Source: Paraburkholderia dinghuensis
Lineage (GTDB): Bacteria; Pseudomonadota; Gammaproteobacteria; Burkholderiales; Burkholderiaceae
Assembly: GCF_003837865.1 (NCBI RefSeq)
Contig: NZ_RQIS01000023.1
Span: forward strand, 1 to 64,000
Direction: 5' to 3'
Length of the DNA stretch: 64,000 bases
Below are positions 25,142-34,424 of this stretch, piece by piece. Positions within the stretch are counted from its first letter, which is position 1. Each line of letters opens with the position of its first letter. The notes beneath the pieces were generated by a model. The model was not told the DNA's origin. It did no database searches and saw only the letters and a list, made by a program, of their open reading frames with translations. The translations under genes and the position numbers were made by a program.

Positions 25142-26620
25142 TTATTCCGGCTGCTTGCGTTCGCGCAGCAGCTCGTGGAGGCTGCGCGGCGCGGGCGTGA
25201 GCGGTGTTCTGTGCTTCGTCCAGCCCATCTGCTGGGAAGGGGCCAGCGCGCGCAGCCGCGTCGCGGCCCAGCGCAGCGCGCGATACGCACGCGGATGCGC
25301 GAACGCGCCGCTCCAGAAACGCCAGATGAACTGTTCGCGCTTGCTGTGCTTCGCGCCCTGGCCGCGCATCGGATGCGCGACGGCTTCGTCGGGCGATCGG
25401 TTCGCTTCCGTGCGCAGGCGCACGAGCAGTTGCGGAATCGGGATGCGCACGGGGCAGACTTCGCCGCACGCGCCGCACAGGCTCGACGCGGTGGGCAGAT
25501 CGGCGGTCGCTTCGAGTCCGAGCAGATGCGGCGAAATGATCTTGCCGATCGGCCCCGGATACGTCGTGCCATACGCGTGCCCGCCGATGCGTTCGTACAC
25601 CGGGCAGTGATTCATGCACGCGCCGCAGCGGATGCACTGCAGCGTCGCGCGCAGTTGCTCGTCGGCGTAGGCCTGGCTGCGGCCGTTGTCGAGCAGCACG
25701 AGGTGCACTTCGCGCGGGCCGTCTTTTTCGCCTTCGCGGCGCGGGCTGCTGATGAGATTGAAGTACGTCGTGATCGGCTGACCGGTCGCGGATCGCGTGA
25801 GCAGGCTCGACAGCGGCACGAGATGTTCGAGCTTCGCGACGACCTTCTCCATGCCCATGATCGCGATATGCACATCGGGCACGGTGGTCGAAAGACGGCC
25901 GTTGCCTTCGTTTTCGACGAGCCAGAGCGTGCCCGTATCGGCGGCGGCGAAGTTCACGCCGGACATGCCGATGTGCGCATCGACGAAGGCGCGGCGCAGC
26001 GCGCGGCGACCCGTCTGGATCAGTTCGTCGACGTCTTCGGTGTAGGCCGTGTTGGGGATGTGCTCTTCGAACAGATGCCCGATGTCGCTCTTCGTCTTGT
26101 GGATCGCAGGCATCACGATGTGCGAGGGCTTCTCGCCCGCGAGCTGGACGATGTATTCGCCCATGTCCGACTCGATGCAGTCGATGCCGCGCTCGCCGAG
26201 ATAATGATTCAGCTCGATTTCTTCGCTCGCCATCGACTTGCCCTTGATGACGCGCGAGGCACCGTGCTTTTGCGCGATGCTGTGGACGATGCGGTTGGCG
26301 TCGTCGGCGGTTTCGGCCCAATGGACCTGGATGCCGTTTGCGCGCAGCTTCGCTTCGAGTTGCTCCAGTAGTTCGGGCAGTCGCGCGAGTGCGTGCTGAC
26401 GCACGGCTTCGCCGAGATCGCGCAGCGTTTCGAGTTCGTCGGCGTCGGGGAACTGCGCGGCGCGTTTGCTCTGCAGGAAGTCCATCGCGCCGCGAAAGCT
26501 CTTGCGCAACTGCGGATCGTTGACGGCGGTGTGGACGCGCTGGCGGAATTCGGCCGTCGGCACGAAATGCAGCGGGTTTTCCGCGTGCGTGCCGCCCTGG
26601 GCGTGCGTCTCTTTGCTCAT
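25142..26620 (-). CDS. lutB: lactate utilisation iron-sulfur protein LutB
   Basis: A 492-residue LutB/LldF/YkgF-type protein: an N-terminal LUD domain followed by ferredoxin-like motifs with C329, C332, C335, C339 and C382, C385, C389 for [4Fe-4S] clusters. With LutA and LutC it forms the complex that oxidises L-lactate to pyruvate. ATG 26620 overlaps the lutC stop by four bases, so they are translationally coupled. Confidence 0.93.
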   Translation of the reverse strand: MSKETHAQGGTHAENPLHFVPTAEFRQRVHTAVNDPQLRKSFRGAMDFLQSKRAAQFPDADELETLRDLGEAVRQHALARLPELLEQLEAKLRANGIQVHWAETADDANRIVHSIAQKHGASRVIKGKSMASEEIELNHYLGERGIDCIESDMGEYIVQLAGEKPSHIVMPAIHKTKSDIGHLFEEHIPNTAYTEDVDELIQTGRRALRRAFVDAHIGMSGVNFAAADTGTLWLVENEGNGRLSTTVPDVHIAIMGMEKVVAKLEHLVPLSSLLTRSATGQPITTYFNLISSPRREGEKDGPREVHLVLLDNGRSQAYADEQLRATLQCIRCGACMNHCPVYERIGGHAYGTTYPGPIGKIISPHLLGLEATADLPTASSLCGACGEVCPVRIPIPQLLVRLRTEANRSPDEAVAHPMRGQGAKHSKREQFIWRFWSGAFAHPRAYRALRWAATRLRALAPSQQMGWTKHRTPLTPAPRSLHELLRERKQPE

Positions 26621-27366
26621 TGGGCGGCTCCGGCTTCGCTGGGGTTGCCAGCCTGGTTGTCTGCTTCGTCGTCGGTCACGACGACGACCCACAGCGCGCG
26701 CGGTCCGTGCGCGCCATAGGCCGTGGTCTGCTGAATATCGGACGTCTTCGAAGGGCCCGAGATCATGACGAGGTTGGTCGGCATGCCGTCGCGCCAGCGC
26801 TCGGCGGCGACAGCCGCGTGCAGGTCCGCGTGCAGCGTGCGCGCGTGGATCAGCGCGACATGCAGCGGCGGTGCGAGCGAGACGGTGCGCGGCGCGTTCG
26901 CGTCGGGCACGACGATCAGCGTGCCCGTGGCCGCGAGCCCCGAGCGCGCCACGGTGAAGCCAGCGTCGATCGTCTCGAAGAGTTCGGACTTCCACGCTTC
27001 GATGGGCCGCGCATACGGCAGCGCCTCAACAGCGGACGGCAACGCGCCCACGAGCGCCGCGCCTTCCGCGCTCGATGTGTCGAGCAGCAGACGCCGCACG
27101 CCTGCGGCCGCGAGACGGCGCGCAACTTCGGCGGGCCATGCGTCGGCGCTCGCGCAGAACACTTCGCCGTGCACCGCTTCGAGCATCTGCTTGAACTGCT
27201 GCACGTTCTGCGCGAGCGACTTCTGCGCTTGTGCGCGGCGCTGTGTGAAATGCGTGTCGATGCGCGCGTCGAGCGCTTCGACAGCGCCGATGTTCGCAGC
27301 GGCGGGCGCGCTGGCGCGCAGCCGACCGAGGATGCGCTCGCGTGAGTTCGGGGTATCCATGCTCAT
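26617..27366 (-). CDS. lutC: lactate utilisation protein LutC
   Basis: A 249-residue LUD-domain protein of the LutC/YkgG family (typical ARSGLAATGTLIV and MISGPSKTSDI stretches). Third subunit of the LutABC L-lactate oxidising complex. It overlaps lutA upstream and lutB downstream by four bases each. The order lutA-lutC-lutB differs from the Bacillus lutABC order. Confidence 0.9.
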   Translation of the reverse strand: MSMDTPNSRERILGRLRASAPAAANIGAVEALDARIDTHFTQRRAQAQKSLAQNVQQFKQMLEAVHGEVFCASADAWPAEVARRLAAAGVRRLLLDTSSAEGAALVGALPSAVEALPYARPIEAWKSELFETIDAGFTVARSGLAATGTLIVVPDANAPRTVSLAPPLHVALIHARTLHADLHAAVAAERWRDGMPTNLVMISGPSKTSDIQQTTAYGAHGPRALWVVVVTDDEADNQAGNPSEAGAAQ

Positions 27367-28148
27367 GCGGCGTCTCCACCCGTGCGGCGCCAGAGGAACG
27401 ACGCGAGATGTTCGACGGACAACGGTGCGCCCTTGTGCTTCGCAGCATGGCCGATGTTCAGCAGGCAGCCGCAATCGGCGGACACGAGGCGGTCGCACCC
27501 GGTCGCGCACGCGGAGGCGATCTTGTCGGCGACCATCGCGCCCGAGATGTCGGGATGCTTCAGCGAGAACGTACCGCCGAAGCCGCAGCATTCGGACTCG
27601 CGCTCGTGCTCGACGCGCGTGACGCCGGGCAACGCGTCGACGGCTTCGACGCCATGTACGCGCGTGCCCATTTCGCGCCGCGCGCCGCATGAGGTGTGCA
27701 GGACGACGCGTTCTTCGCCGGGCACTGCAGCGCCCAGCGCGCCGAAATCGACGTTCAGCACGCGCACGAGAAACTCGGTGAGTTCATAGATGCGCCCGGA
27801 CAGTTCGGTCGCTTGCGCGGCGGCTTCGGGCTCGTCTTCGAACAGTGCCGGCCAGTGCTGGCGCATCATGCCGCCGCACGAACCCGACGGCACGATGACA
27901 GGCCACGGTTCGGAGAACAGGCCGAGCTGGGCGCGCGCGACTTCGCGCGCTTCGCGCGGGTTGCCGCTGCTATAGGCGGGCTGACCGCAGCAACTCTGGC
28001 CGCGCGGAAAGTGGACCGTCAGTCCTTCGCGTTCGAGCAGCTTGACCGCGTCGAGGCCGGCCTGCGGCATGAACAGATCGACGAGGCAGGTACCGAAGAG
28101 ATAGACATCGGTGGGGCGTTTGCCGGTGGGGTAGTGGCGTGGCTTCAT
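27363..28148 (-). CDS. lutA: lactate utilisation CCG-domain protein LutA
   Basis: A 261-residue LutA/LldE/YkgE protein with two cysteine-rich CCG domains (SCCGQP and GSCGGMM in the first half, ECCGFGGTF in the second), which hold Fe-S centres. It opens the operon. About 145 bp separate it from the divergent regulator start, and the operator at 28234-28250 lies between. Confidence 0.92.
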   Translation of the reverse strand: MKPRHYPTGKRPTDVYLFGTCLVDLFMPQAGLDAVKLLEREGLTVHFPRGQSCCGQPAYSSGNPREAREVARAQLGLFSEPWPVIVPSGSCGGMMRQHWPALFEDEPEAAAQATELSGRIYELTEFLVRVLNVDFGALGAAVPGEERVVLHTSCGARREMGTRVHGVEAVDALPGVTRVEHERESECCGFGGTFSLKHPDISGAMVADKIASACATGCDRLVSADCGCLLNIGHAAKHKGAPLSVEHLASFLWRRTGGDAA

Positions 28149-28233
28149 GTCTCGCTTGGCGTTGGTATCGCGCCGCGCGCAGGGGCCACGGCAAGTTTGT
28201 GGCGCATAATTCCCGTTTTGGTCGCCAGGTTCA

Positions 28234-28250
28234 AACTGGTTGGACCAGTT
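28234..28250. promoter_or_regulatory. LldR-type operator
   Basis: aactggt-tgg-accagtt is a perfect 7-bp inverted repeat with a 3-bp centre in the lutA/lldR divergent region. It matches the TGGTnnnACCA core of FadR-subfamily GntR operators such as LldR and PdhR. Confidence 0.75.
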
Positions 28251-28293
28251 GCCGATCGAAGGCGATGAAGGCGATGAAACCGGGGGCGAATCA

Positions 28294-29172
28294 ATGAGGG
28301 ACAGAGGTCAGGCGCGCGGACGGGTCGAGGCCGTGATGCGGCAGATGGAGACGGCGCTGCTCGACGGCACCTGGCGCGCTGGCGCGAAGCTGCCCGCGGA
28401 GCGGGTGCTGGCCGAGCGCTACGAAGTTGCGCGCAATACGGTGCGCGAGGCGATCCAGCGGCTCGCGGCGCGCGGCCTCGTGCAGAGCCGGCGCGGCGCG
28501 GGCGTGTTCGTGACCGACCGGTTGCGCACGGGCATCGCGTCGCCGTGGGGTCAACTGGTGGCCGATCATCCGGCGCTGCGCGACGATATCCTCGAATTTC
28601 GCCGCGTGCTGGAAGGCGCCACCGCGTATTTCGCCGCGCTGCGCGCAAGCGACGAAGACTTCTCGCGAATCCGCGAACTGCTGGGCGAACTGGAGCGCAC
28701 GCGGGACGCGAACGACAAGACCGCTGAAGCGGAAGCCGACGCCAGACTGCACGAGGTGATCGCGCAGGCCTCGCACAACGCGATGTTCCTGCATTTGCAT
28801 ACCAGCGTGGTGGGCGTGCTGCGCGAGCACATTACGCTCAACCTGTCGGGGTTGCGCGAGCGGAACGATGACGCCTCCGACCTGCTGCTGTTGCAGCACC
28901 GCACGCTTTGCGACGCGATTCTCGCGCGGCGTCCCGAGGAGGCTCGCACCGCGATGCAGACGCATATCGACTTCGTGCGTGCGCGGGTCGGCGACGACGC
29001 CGATGTGCCCGAAAGTGGTTGGACCAATGCGCCGGATTTGACGGGCGTGGAGAGCCGGGGTGGCAGGGCGGCGCGCGTTGATGATCGCGCGGCCTCGGTC
29101 CGCGCAGCGGGCAAAGCAGCAGGTTCGCGCACCGACGGCCGCGGCCGCGCGGGGACCTCGCGCGGCGTCTGA
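28294..29172 (+). CDS. lldR: FadR/LldR-type GntR regulator of lactate genes
   Basis: A 292-residue regulator from ATG 28294: GntR winged HTH (about 12-75, AERYEVARNTVREAIQRLAARGLV) and FCD effector domain (about 95-235). A roughly 50-residue Arg/Ala/Gly tail follows that is not part of the family fold. An upstream TTG frame start would lie inside the operator and is unlikely. It is divergent from lutACB-lctP and should repress them until lactate binds. A second operator-like site lies inside its own 3' part (29014-29028). Confidence 0.85.
   Translation: MRDRGQARGRVEAVMRQMETALLDGTWRAGAKLPAERVLAERYEVARNTVREAIQRLAARGLVQSRRGAGVFVTDRLRTGIASPWGQLVADHPALRDDILEFRRVLEGATAYFAALRASDEDFSRIRELLGELERTRDANDKTAEAEADARLHEVIAQASHNAMFLHLHTSVVGVLREHITLNLSGLRERNDDASDLLLLQHRTLCDAILARRPEEARTAMQTHIDFVRARVGDDADVPESGWTNAPDLTGVESRGGRAARVDDRAASVRAAGKAAGSRTDGRGRAGTSRGV
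29014..29028. promoter_or_regulatory. second LldR-like operator inside lldR
   Basis: agtggttggaccaat shares the 11-bp core tggttggacca with the intergenic operator 780 bp away. E. coli lld control uses two separated LldR operators, so a looping partner is conceivable, but chance within coding sequence cannot be excluded. Confidence 0.4.
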
Positions 29173-29304
29173 ACCTGCGCTGCCACACGGATCGGCTGCA
29201 GGGTGCCATACCGCGCGAACTGCAGACGGCCGCCAGACGCTGCTAAAGTCGCCGGGATGGAACCCAAATACCCACCGAAGCGGTGCGATGAGGAAGGCAA
29301 CAGC

Positions 29305-29685
29305 ATGGACGAGGCTTCCGCACGGATCGAAACATTGAGCGCCGTGACGCTGACCGTTAGCGCGATCGGGCGTTCGGTACGGTTTTACGAATCGCTCGGT
29401 TTCCGGCAGCGGCCTGGTCACGTCGTGCCGGGCTTCGCGTCGTTCGTGCTGGGTGATGGCGCGGCTCCGGCCTATCTGAACCTGCTGGAAGGCGAGCCAG
29501 GCCCGGTCGAGGGATGGGGGCGCGTGATCGTCTACGTCTCCGACGTGGACGCGTTCTACCGCCAGGCGCTGGCCGCCGGCGCGGTGCCCGAATTTGCGCC
29601 CCGGGACGCGCCGTGGGGCGAACGTTACTTTCACCTGCGCGACCCGGACGGCCATGAACTCAGCTTCGCGAAGCCGCTAGGATGA
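29305..29685 (+). CDS. VOC (glyoxalase/bleomycin-resistance) superfamily protein
   Basis: A 126-residue single-repeat VOC protein: beta-alpha-beta-beta-beta units with ETLSAVTLTVSAIGRSVRFYESLGF at the start (given here in part) and HLRDPDGHELSF at the end, whose His and Glu are typical metal ligands of the fold. ATG 29305 has gaggaagg upstream; the frame is open to 29203. Substrate unknown; members include glyoxalases, dioxygenases and resistance proteins. Confidence 0.8.
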   Translation: MDEASARIETLSAVTLTVSAIGRSVRFYESLGFRQRPGHVVPGFASFVLGDGAAPAYLNLLEGEPGPVEGWGRVIVYVSDVDAFYRQALAAGAVPEFAPRDAPWGERYFHLRDPDGHELSFAKPLG

Positions 29686-29818
29686 GGCCTGAGGCTGCTC
29701 CAGACGGGCACATACATGCTTCTGAAATATGAATGACACCTGCAACGCCGATAGTGGGGCGATATCGCCGCTGCCCGGGCGCGCCGGGTCGCCATTCCAT
29801 TGCTAGAGGAGCGTTTCA

Positions 29819-30739
29819 ATGAAAGAATTCGATCGCGAAATGGGCGACGAGCAACATCGCCGTCGACGTCTCGACGAAGAGTTGATCGACGCCTATGACG
29901 AAGAAATCGAAATGGAAGTCGACGACCGTCTTCAGGAATTCGGTCTTCACATCTCGGACGAAGCGCGGGAGCTTCGCCGCGTCTATTTCCGCGAACTGAT
30001 TCGCCTGCAGGGCGAACTCGTGAAACTGCAGGACTGGATCGTCACCACGGGACACCGGCTCGTCGTGATCTTCGAGGGGCGTGACGCGGCAGGCAAGGGT
30101 GGCGTGATCAAGCGCATCACGCAGCGCCTGAATCCGCGCATGTGCCGTGTCGCCGCGCTGCCCGCGCCAAACAACCGCGAGCGCACGCAATGGTATTTCC
30201 AGCGCTACGTGCAGCATCTGCCGGCGGGCGGCGAGATGGTGCTGTTCGATCGCAGTTGGTACAACCGCGCGGGTGTGGAGCGCGTGATGAATTTTTGCAC
30301 CGATGAGGAATACGAAGAGTTTTTCCGCTCTGTTCCAGAATTCGAAAAGATGCTGGCGAGAAGCGGTATCCAGATCATCAAGTACTGGTTCTCCATCACG
30401 GACGATGAGCAGGAGGTCCGCTTCCACAGTCGCATCGACGATCCGCTCAAGCAGTGGAAGCTGAGTCCGATGGACCTCGAAAGCCGAACCCGCTGGGAGC
30501 AGTACACGCAAGCGAAGGAAGTGATGCTGCAGCGCTCGCACATTCCCGAGGCACCGTGGTGGGTCGTGCAGGGCGTGGACAAGAAGCGCGCGCGCCTGAA
30601 CTGCATCCGTCACCTGCTGAGCCAGGTGCCGTACCACGAGATCGAGCATCCGTACGTGAGCTTGCCCGCGCGTGTTCACCATCCGGATTACATCCGGCAG
30701 CCAGTACCGCAGAGCATGATCGTGCCGGAAATTTACTGA
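29819..30739 (+). CDS. ppk2: polyphosphate kinase 2 (PPK2)
   Basis: A 306-residue PPK2 family protein with Walker A GRDAAGKGG (87-95), Walker B FDRSWYNR (143-150) and the lid region with conserved Arg. Single-domain proteins of this length belong mostly to class I, which phosphorylates nucleoside diphosphates with polyphosphate. gaggag lies ten bases upstream of ATG 29819. It is convergent with a PiT phosphate transporter, so the neighbourhood deals with phosphate/polyphosphate. Confidence 0.93.
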   Translation: MKEFDREMGDEQHRRRRLDEELIDAYDEEIEMEVDDRLQEFGLHISDEARELRRVYFRELIRLQGELVKLQDWIVTTGHRLVVIFEGRDAAGKGGVIKRITQRLNPRMCRVAALPAPNNRERTQWYFQRYVQHLPAGGEMVLFDRSWYNRAGVERVMNFCTDEEYEEFFRSVPEFEKMLARSGIQIIKYWFSITDDEQEVRFHSRIDDPLKQWKLSPMDLESRTRWEQYTQAKEVMLQRSHIPEAPWWVVQGVDKKRARLNCIRHLLSQVPYHEIEHPYVSLPARVHHPDYIRQPVPQSMIVPEIY

Positions 30740-30764
30740 TCTACTGAACCTGGACGGCACTGAC

Positions 30765-30804
30765 GAAAACGCCGCGCCCAAACTGTGAAGGGCGCGGCGT
30801 TTTC
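30765..30804. terminator. shared terminator between ppk2 and pit
   Basis: The 15-bp arms gaaaacgccgcgccc (30765-30779) and gggcgcggcgttttc (30790-30804) are perfect complements. Both outer edges are A/T-rich (T-rich on each outgoing strand), so it can terminate both convergent genes. Confidence 0.9.
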
Positions 30805-30837
30805 TTTTGCAGCGGCGGAACCCGGGGTTCCGCGGAT

Positions 30838-32427
30838 TCACAACACGTGGCGGAACACCCAGTAGAGCAGCCCCGCGAGAGCAATCGATACGGGCAGCGT
30901 GAGCACCCACGCCAGCACGAGGCTGCGCACTGTGCTCATTTGCAGGCCGGACCCATTCGCCGCCATCGTGCCCGCCACACCGGACGAGAGCACGTGCGTC
31001 GTCGAAACGGGCAAGCCGTACACGTCGGCGGCACCGATGGTCGCCATCGCGACCAGTTCCGCGCAGGCGCCCTGGCCGTAGCTCAAGTGCTGCTTGCCGA
31101 TGCGCTCGCCCACCGTGACCACGATGCGCTTCCAGCCCACCATCGTGCCGAGTCCCAGCGCGATTGCCACGGCCACCTTCACCCATGTCGGGATGAACTT
31201 CGTCGCGTGGTCCGTCTGCGTGCGGAAGTTTTCGATGGCCTTTGCGTCAGCGGGGGCGAAGGCGGGGTGCTTCGCCTTGATCATCAGACGGATCGCTTCG
31301 GACGTGACGTACATGTTGTTGCGCACGTTATCGACGAGCGACTGCGGTACCGCCGACATCGACCCGTAGCTGCCGACCTGCTCGCCCACCTGGCTCGCGA
31401 GCGCGGAAAGCGCCGGAATGGTGTCCGGCGTGAGCGCGCGCGTGCGGATGTAGCGCTCCACTTCGCCGCGCGAATCGGCGGGCGCGGCGACGCCTCCCGC
31501 GTACTTGTCGAGCGTGCGCGAGGCTTGTTGCGTGACGGCGAGGAAGGTCTGCGTTTCGGCGGGCGTGACGGCCTTGTTGAGCGCGTAGGCGGTCGGCACC
31601 ACGCCGATCAGGATCAGCATGATGAGGCCCATGCCTTTCTGGCCGTCGTTCGAGCCGTGTGCGAACGACACACCCGTACAGGTGAGGATGAGCAGCGCGC
31701 GAATCCAGAATGGCGGCGGTTCTTTGCCCTTCGGCGAGGCGTAGAGCGCGGGCACGCGCACGATGAACTTGAGCGCGAGCAGCAGCAGCGCCGAGGCGAA
31801 AAAACCGACGACCGGCGAGAACAGCAGCGCCTTGCCGACGCCGGCGGCCTGACTCCAGTCCACGCCGCTTGTCCCCGACGTTCCGTGCATCAACTGGTTC
31901 ATGATGCCCACGCCGATGATCGAGCCGATTAGTGTGTGCGAACTCGATGACGGCAGGCCTAAGTACCAGGTGCCGAGATTCCAGATGATCGCCGCGATCA
32001 GGAGTGCAAACACCATGGCGAAGCCGGCGCTGCTACCGACCTGCAGGATCAGCTCGACGGGCAGCAGTTGCAGGATGCCGAACGCGACGGCGCCCGTTGA
32101 CATCAGCACGCCGAGGAAATTCCATGTGCCCGACCAGAGCACCGCGAGGTTGGGCGAAAGCGAGTTCGTGTAAATGACCGTCGCGACCGCATTGGCGGTA
32201 TCGTGAAAGCCGTTGACGAACTCGAAGCCCAGCGCGATGACGAGTGCGATCCCTAGCAGGAACCACGGCACCACGGAGCTTTGGTGAATGGGCGCGAGAT
32301 CGTCGCTCAGATGCATCGCCACATAAACGACGCCGGCGACCATGATCACGGCGAATGCGAGTATGCCCGCGTTGCGTTGGCGCGATTGGGCGGTGTCCCG
32401 CGGTGGGGACACGGAAATGTCTGGCAT
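30838..32427 (-). CDS. pit: low-affinity inorganic phosphate transporter, PiT family
   Basis: A 529-residue PiT (PHO4) transporter with two duplicated signature regions, GFEFVNGFHDTANAVAT in the N-half and SFAHGSNDGQKGMG in the middle. A large cytoplasmic insert (about 285-405) is as in E. coli PitA. It moves metal-phosphate complexes with protons. agaggag lies upstream of ATG 32427. No PhoU-like gene is attached. Confidence 0.92.
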   Translation of the reverse strand: MPDISVSPPRDTAQSRQRNAGILAFAVIMVAGVVYVAMHLSDDLAPIHQSSVVPWFLLGIALVIALGFEFVNGFHDTANAVATVIYTNSLSPNLAVLWSGTWNFLGVLMSTGAVAFGILQLLPVELILQVGSSAGFAMVFALLIAAIIWNLGTWYLGLPSSSSHTLIGSIIGVGIMNQLMHGTSGTSGVDWSQAAGVGKALLFSPVVGFFASALLLLALKFIVRVPALYASPKGKEPPPFWIRALLILTCTGVSFAHGSNDGQKGMGLIMLILIGVVPTAYALNKAVTPAETQTFLAVTQQASRTLDKYAGGVAAPADSRGEVERYIRTRALTPDTIPALSALASQVGEQVGSYGSMSAVPQSLVDNVRNNMYVTSEAIRLMIKAKHPAFAPADAKAIENFRTQTDHATKFIPTWVKVAVAIALGLGTMVGWKRIVVTVGERIGKQHLSYGQGACAELVAMATIGAADVYGLPVSTTHVLSSGVAGTMAANGSGLQMSTVRSLVLAWVLTLPVSIALAGLLYWVFRHVL

Positions 32428-32712
32428 GGCCAGTACGCTCCTCTTGCGGGAAAAAGGGCGAATGCAAGGTTCCGATCGTGGCTGTCATTTGTGTCGTGTT
32501 CGTGACAGTTCTCCGGGCAACGGCAGGAAACTCGCGCGGAATTCAGGGCGGAGCAGCTTGTGGGTCGCGGCCCGTTTCCGATGACAGGCAGTCGTATAGA
32601 CTCGCATACGAACGCAGACACGGCGCATGCGGTAGCGCACACAAGTTGATGAGGGCATGGCGCCATGCGCGGCCGATCGCTGGCATGGCAATAGCCACGG
32701 AGGATCGCGTAA

Positions 32713-34353
32713 GTGCCGAAACGGGTTTTTTCGCTGCGCCATCGCGCGCAGCACTGGCTTCTGGCACGCGGCAAGGCCGTGACGCTGTGGATCGGCAACT
32801 GGCCGGTCCTCGGTGGCCTGTCGGGGACGCTCGTTGCCACTGTGATGGCCGGCGTGACCTTCGCGGCGATTTATAGCGGCTACGCGGAGGAACTCGACCA
32901 CGCCGCAGAGAATTCGCGCAACATCGTGCGGCTCCTCAGCAGCGATATCGGGCGCAACGTGGAACTGTACGATCTGTCGCTGCAAGCCGTGGTGTCGGGC
33001 GCGCAGCGGGCCGAGACCTGGCAGTTGCCGCCGGAAATGCGCCAGCGCGTGCTGTTCAACCGGGCGACGGCGGCTTCGTCGCTGGGCGGCGCGTATGTGC
33101 TTGACGCGAACGGTTATGTGAGGGCCTGGCAGAGCGGGGCAGCCGTACCCGCCATCTCCTTCGCAGACCGCGACTACTTCCTCGCGCAGCAGCACAGCCC
33201 GTCTGTGGGACTCTTCTTTTCGAAGCCCTATTTCTCGCGTCTGCGTGGTGGTGTGCCCACTATCGGGTTGACGCGGCGCATCAATGCACCCGATGGGACG
33301 TTTGCAGGCGTCGCGCTGCTCGCCGTGCAACTCAACTACTTCCAGTATCTGCTTGACCGCATCGACGTGGGCCCCAACGGGTGCGCGTTCGTCCTCACGC
33401 AGGACGGCACGATGCTCGCGAGCAAGCCGCCGGGTTCGCGTGTGGTCGGCGCAAACTACGCCGATTCGCCGAGTTTCGCGATCATCGCGCACCGTCCCTC
33501 GGGCACGCATACGGGGCGCTCGATCGTGGACGGCAAGTCGCGCATGTACACGTTTGCACGCGTAGGCAACGCCCCGCTTATCGTGGTCGTCGCGCCCGCC
33601 ATCGACGACATACTCGCACCCTGGCGCAAACGCAGCGGCTTCGCCATCGCAATGACGACGCTGATTGGCGCCGCGTGGGTCGTCGTGTCGTGGGCACTGG
33701 CGTTCGCGCTGCGCGGCAAAGTGGCTGCCGAAGGCGAACTGATGCGGCTCGCGATGATCGATGGGCTCACGGGCCTCGCGAACCGGCGCGCGCTGGACCG
33801 CCGCCTCGCGGTCGAATGGCAGCGCGCGGTGCGCGAGCGCGAGCCACTTTCGGTGCTCTTCTTCGATATCGATGACTTCAAGCTATTCAACGACAACTAC
33901 GGCCACGCCGCGGGCGACGCGGTGCTGGAACTCGTGGCAGGTCGCATCGCCTCGGGTGCGCGGCGCGCGACGGACATGGCGGCGCGCTATGGCGGAGAGG
34001 AATTCACGTTGATATTGCCGGACACATCGCTGCCCGCCGCGGTCAAGATCGCGGAGAAGATCCGCAAAAAGGTCGAATCGGAGAACCTCGAGCACCGTGC
34101 ATCCAGTCATGGCCGTGTGACGATAAGCGTGGGCTGCGCCAGTTGCGATCCGCCAGTCGGAGGCAGTGGCGCCAAACTGCTCGCCGCTGCCGATCGACTG
34201 CTCTACGAAGCAAAGGAAGGCGGCCGCAACCAGGTGCGGGCGCAGCAGTGGACCGGCGGCGAGGGCGAGCCGCCGGCGCCAAAGGGCTCCGGGACAGGCT
34301 CGCCGGCCGGCTCACAAGCGAACTTACAAGCGGGCTCACAAGCCGCGACCTGA
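32713..34353 (+). CDS. membrane diguanylate cyclase with periplasmic PDC/dCACHE sensor
   Basis: A 546-residue protein from GTG 32713: a helix at about 33-56, periplasmic PDC-type sensor (about 57-310), second helix at about 310-333, GGDEF domain (about 345-515). The active site GGEEF is at 427-431, metal ligand D385 sits in FFDIDDF, and an inhibitory I-site RATD (418-421) is five residues before GGEEF. It should therefore be an active, product-inhibited c-di-GMP synthase. The last 35 residues form a low-complexity Gly/Ser/Gln/Ala tail. The ligand is unknown. Confidence 0.92.
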   Translation: MPKRVFSLRHRAQHWLLARGKAVTLWIGNWPVLGGLSGTLVATVMAGVTFAAIYSGYAEELDHAAENSRNIVRLLSSDIGRNVELYDLSLQAVVSGAQRAETWQLPPEMRQRVLFNRATAASSLGGAYVLDANGYVRAWQSGAAVPAISFADRDYFLAQQHSPSVGLFFSKPYFSRLRGGVPTIGLTRRINAPDGTFAGVALLAVQLNYFQYLLDRIDVGPNGCAFVLTQDGTMLASKPPGSRVVGANYADSPSFAIIAHRPSGTHTGRSIVDGKSRMYTFARVGNAPLIVVVAPAIDDILAPWRKRSGFAIAMTTLIGAAWVVVSWALAFALRGKVAAEGELMRLAMIDGLTGLANRRALDRRLAVEWQRAVREREPLSVLFFDIDDFKLFNDNYGHAAGDAVLELVAGRIASGARRATDMAARYGGEEFTLILPDTSLPAAVKIAEKIRKKVESENLEHRASSHGRVTISVGCASCDPPVGGSGAKLLAAADRLLYEAKEGGRNQVRAQQWTGGEGEPPAPKGSGTGSPAGSQANLQAGSQAAT

Positions 34354-34424
34354 TGGGCGTCGCGGCCTGCGCGTTTCGAACTTCAGAGGGCAAACATCAG
34401 CGGTCGAGCATCAGAGGGCGGACA

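Noticed and set aside
25046..26371. 441-codon plus-strand frame opposite lutB
   Set aside because: Antisense shadow of the high-GC lutB gene; composition dominated by Arg/Ala/Asp/His with no family match.
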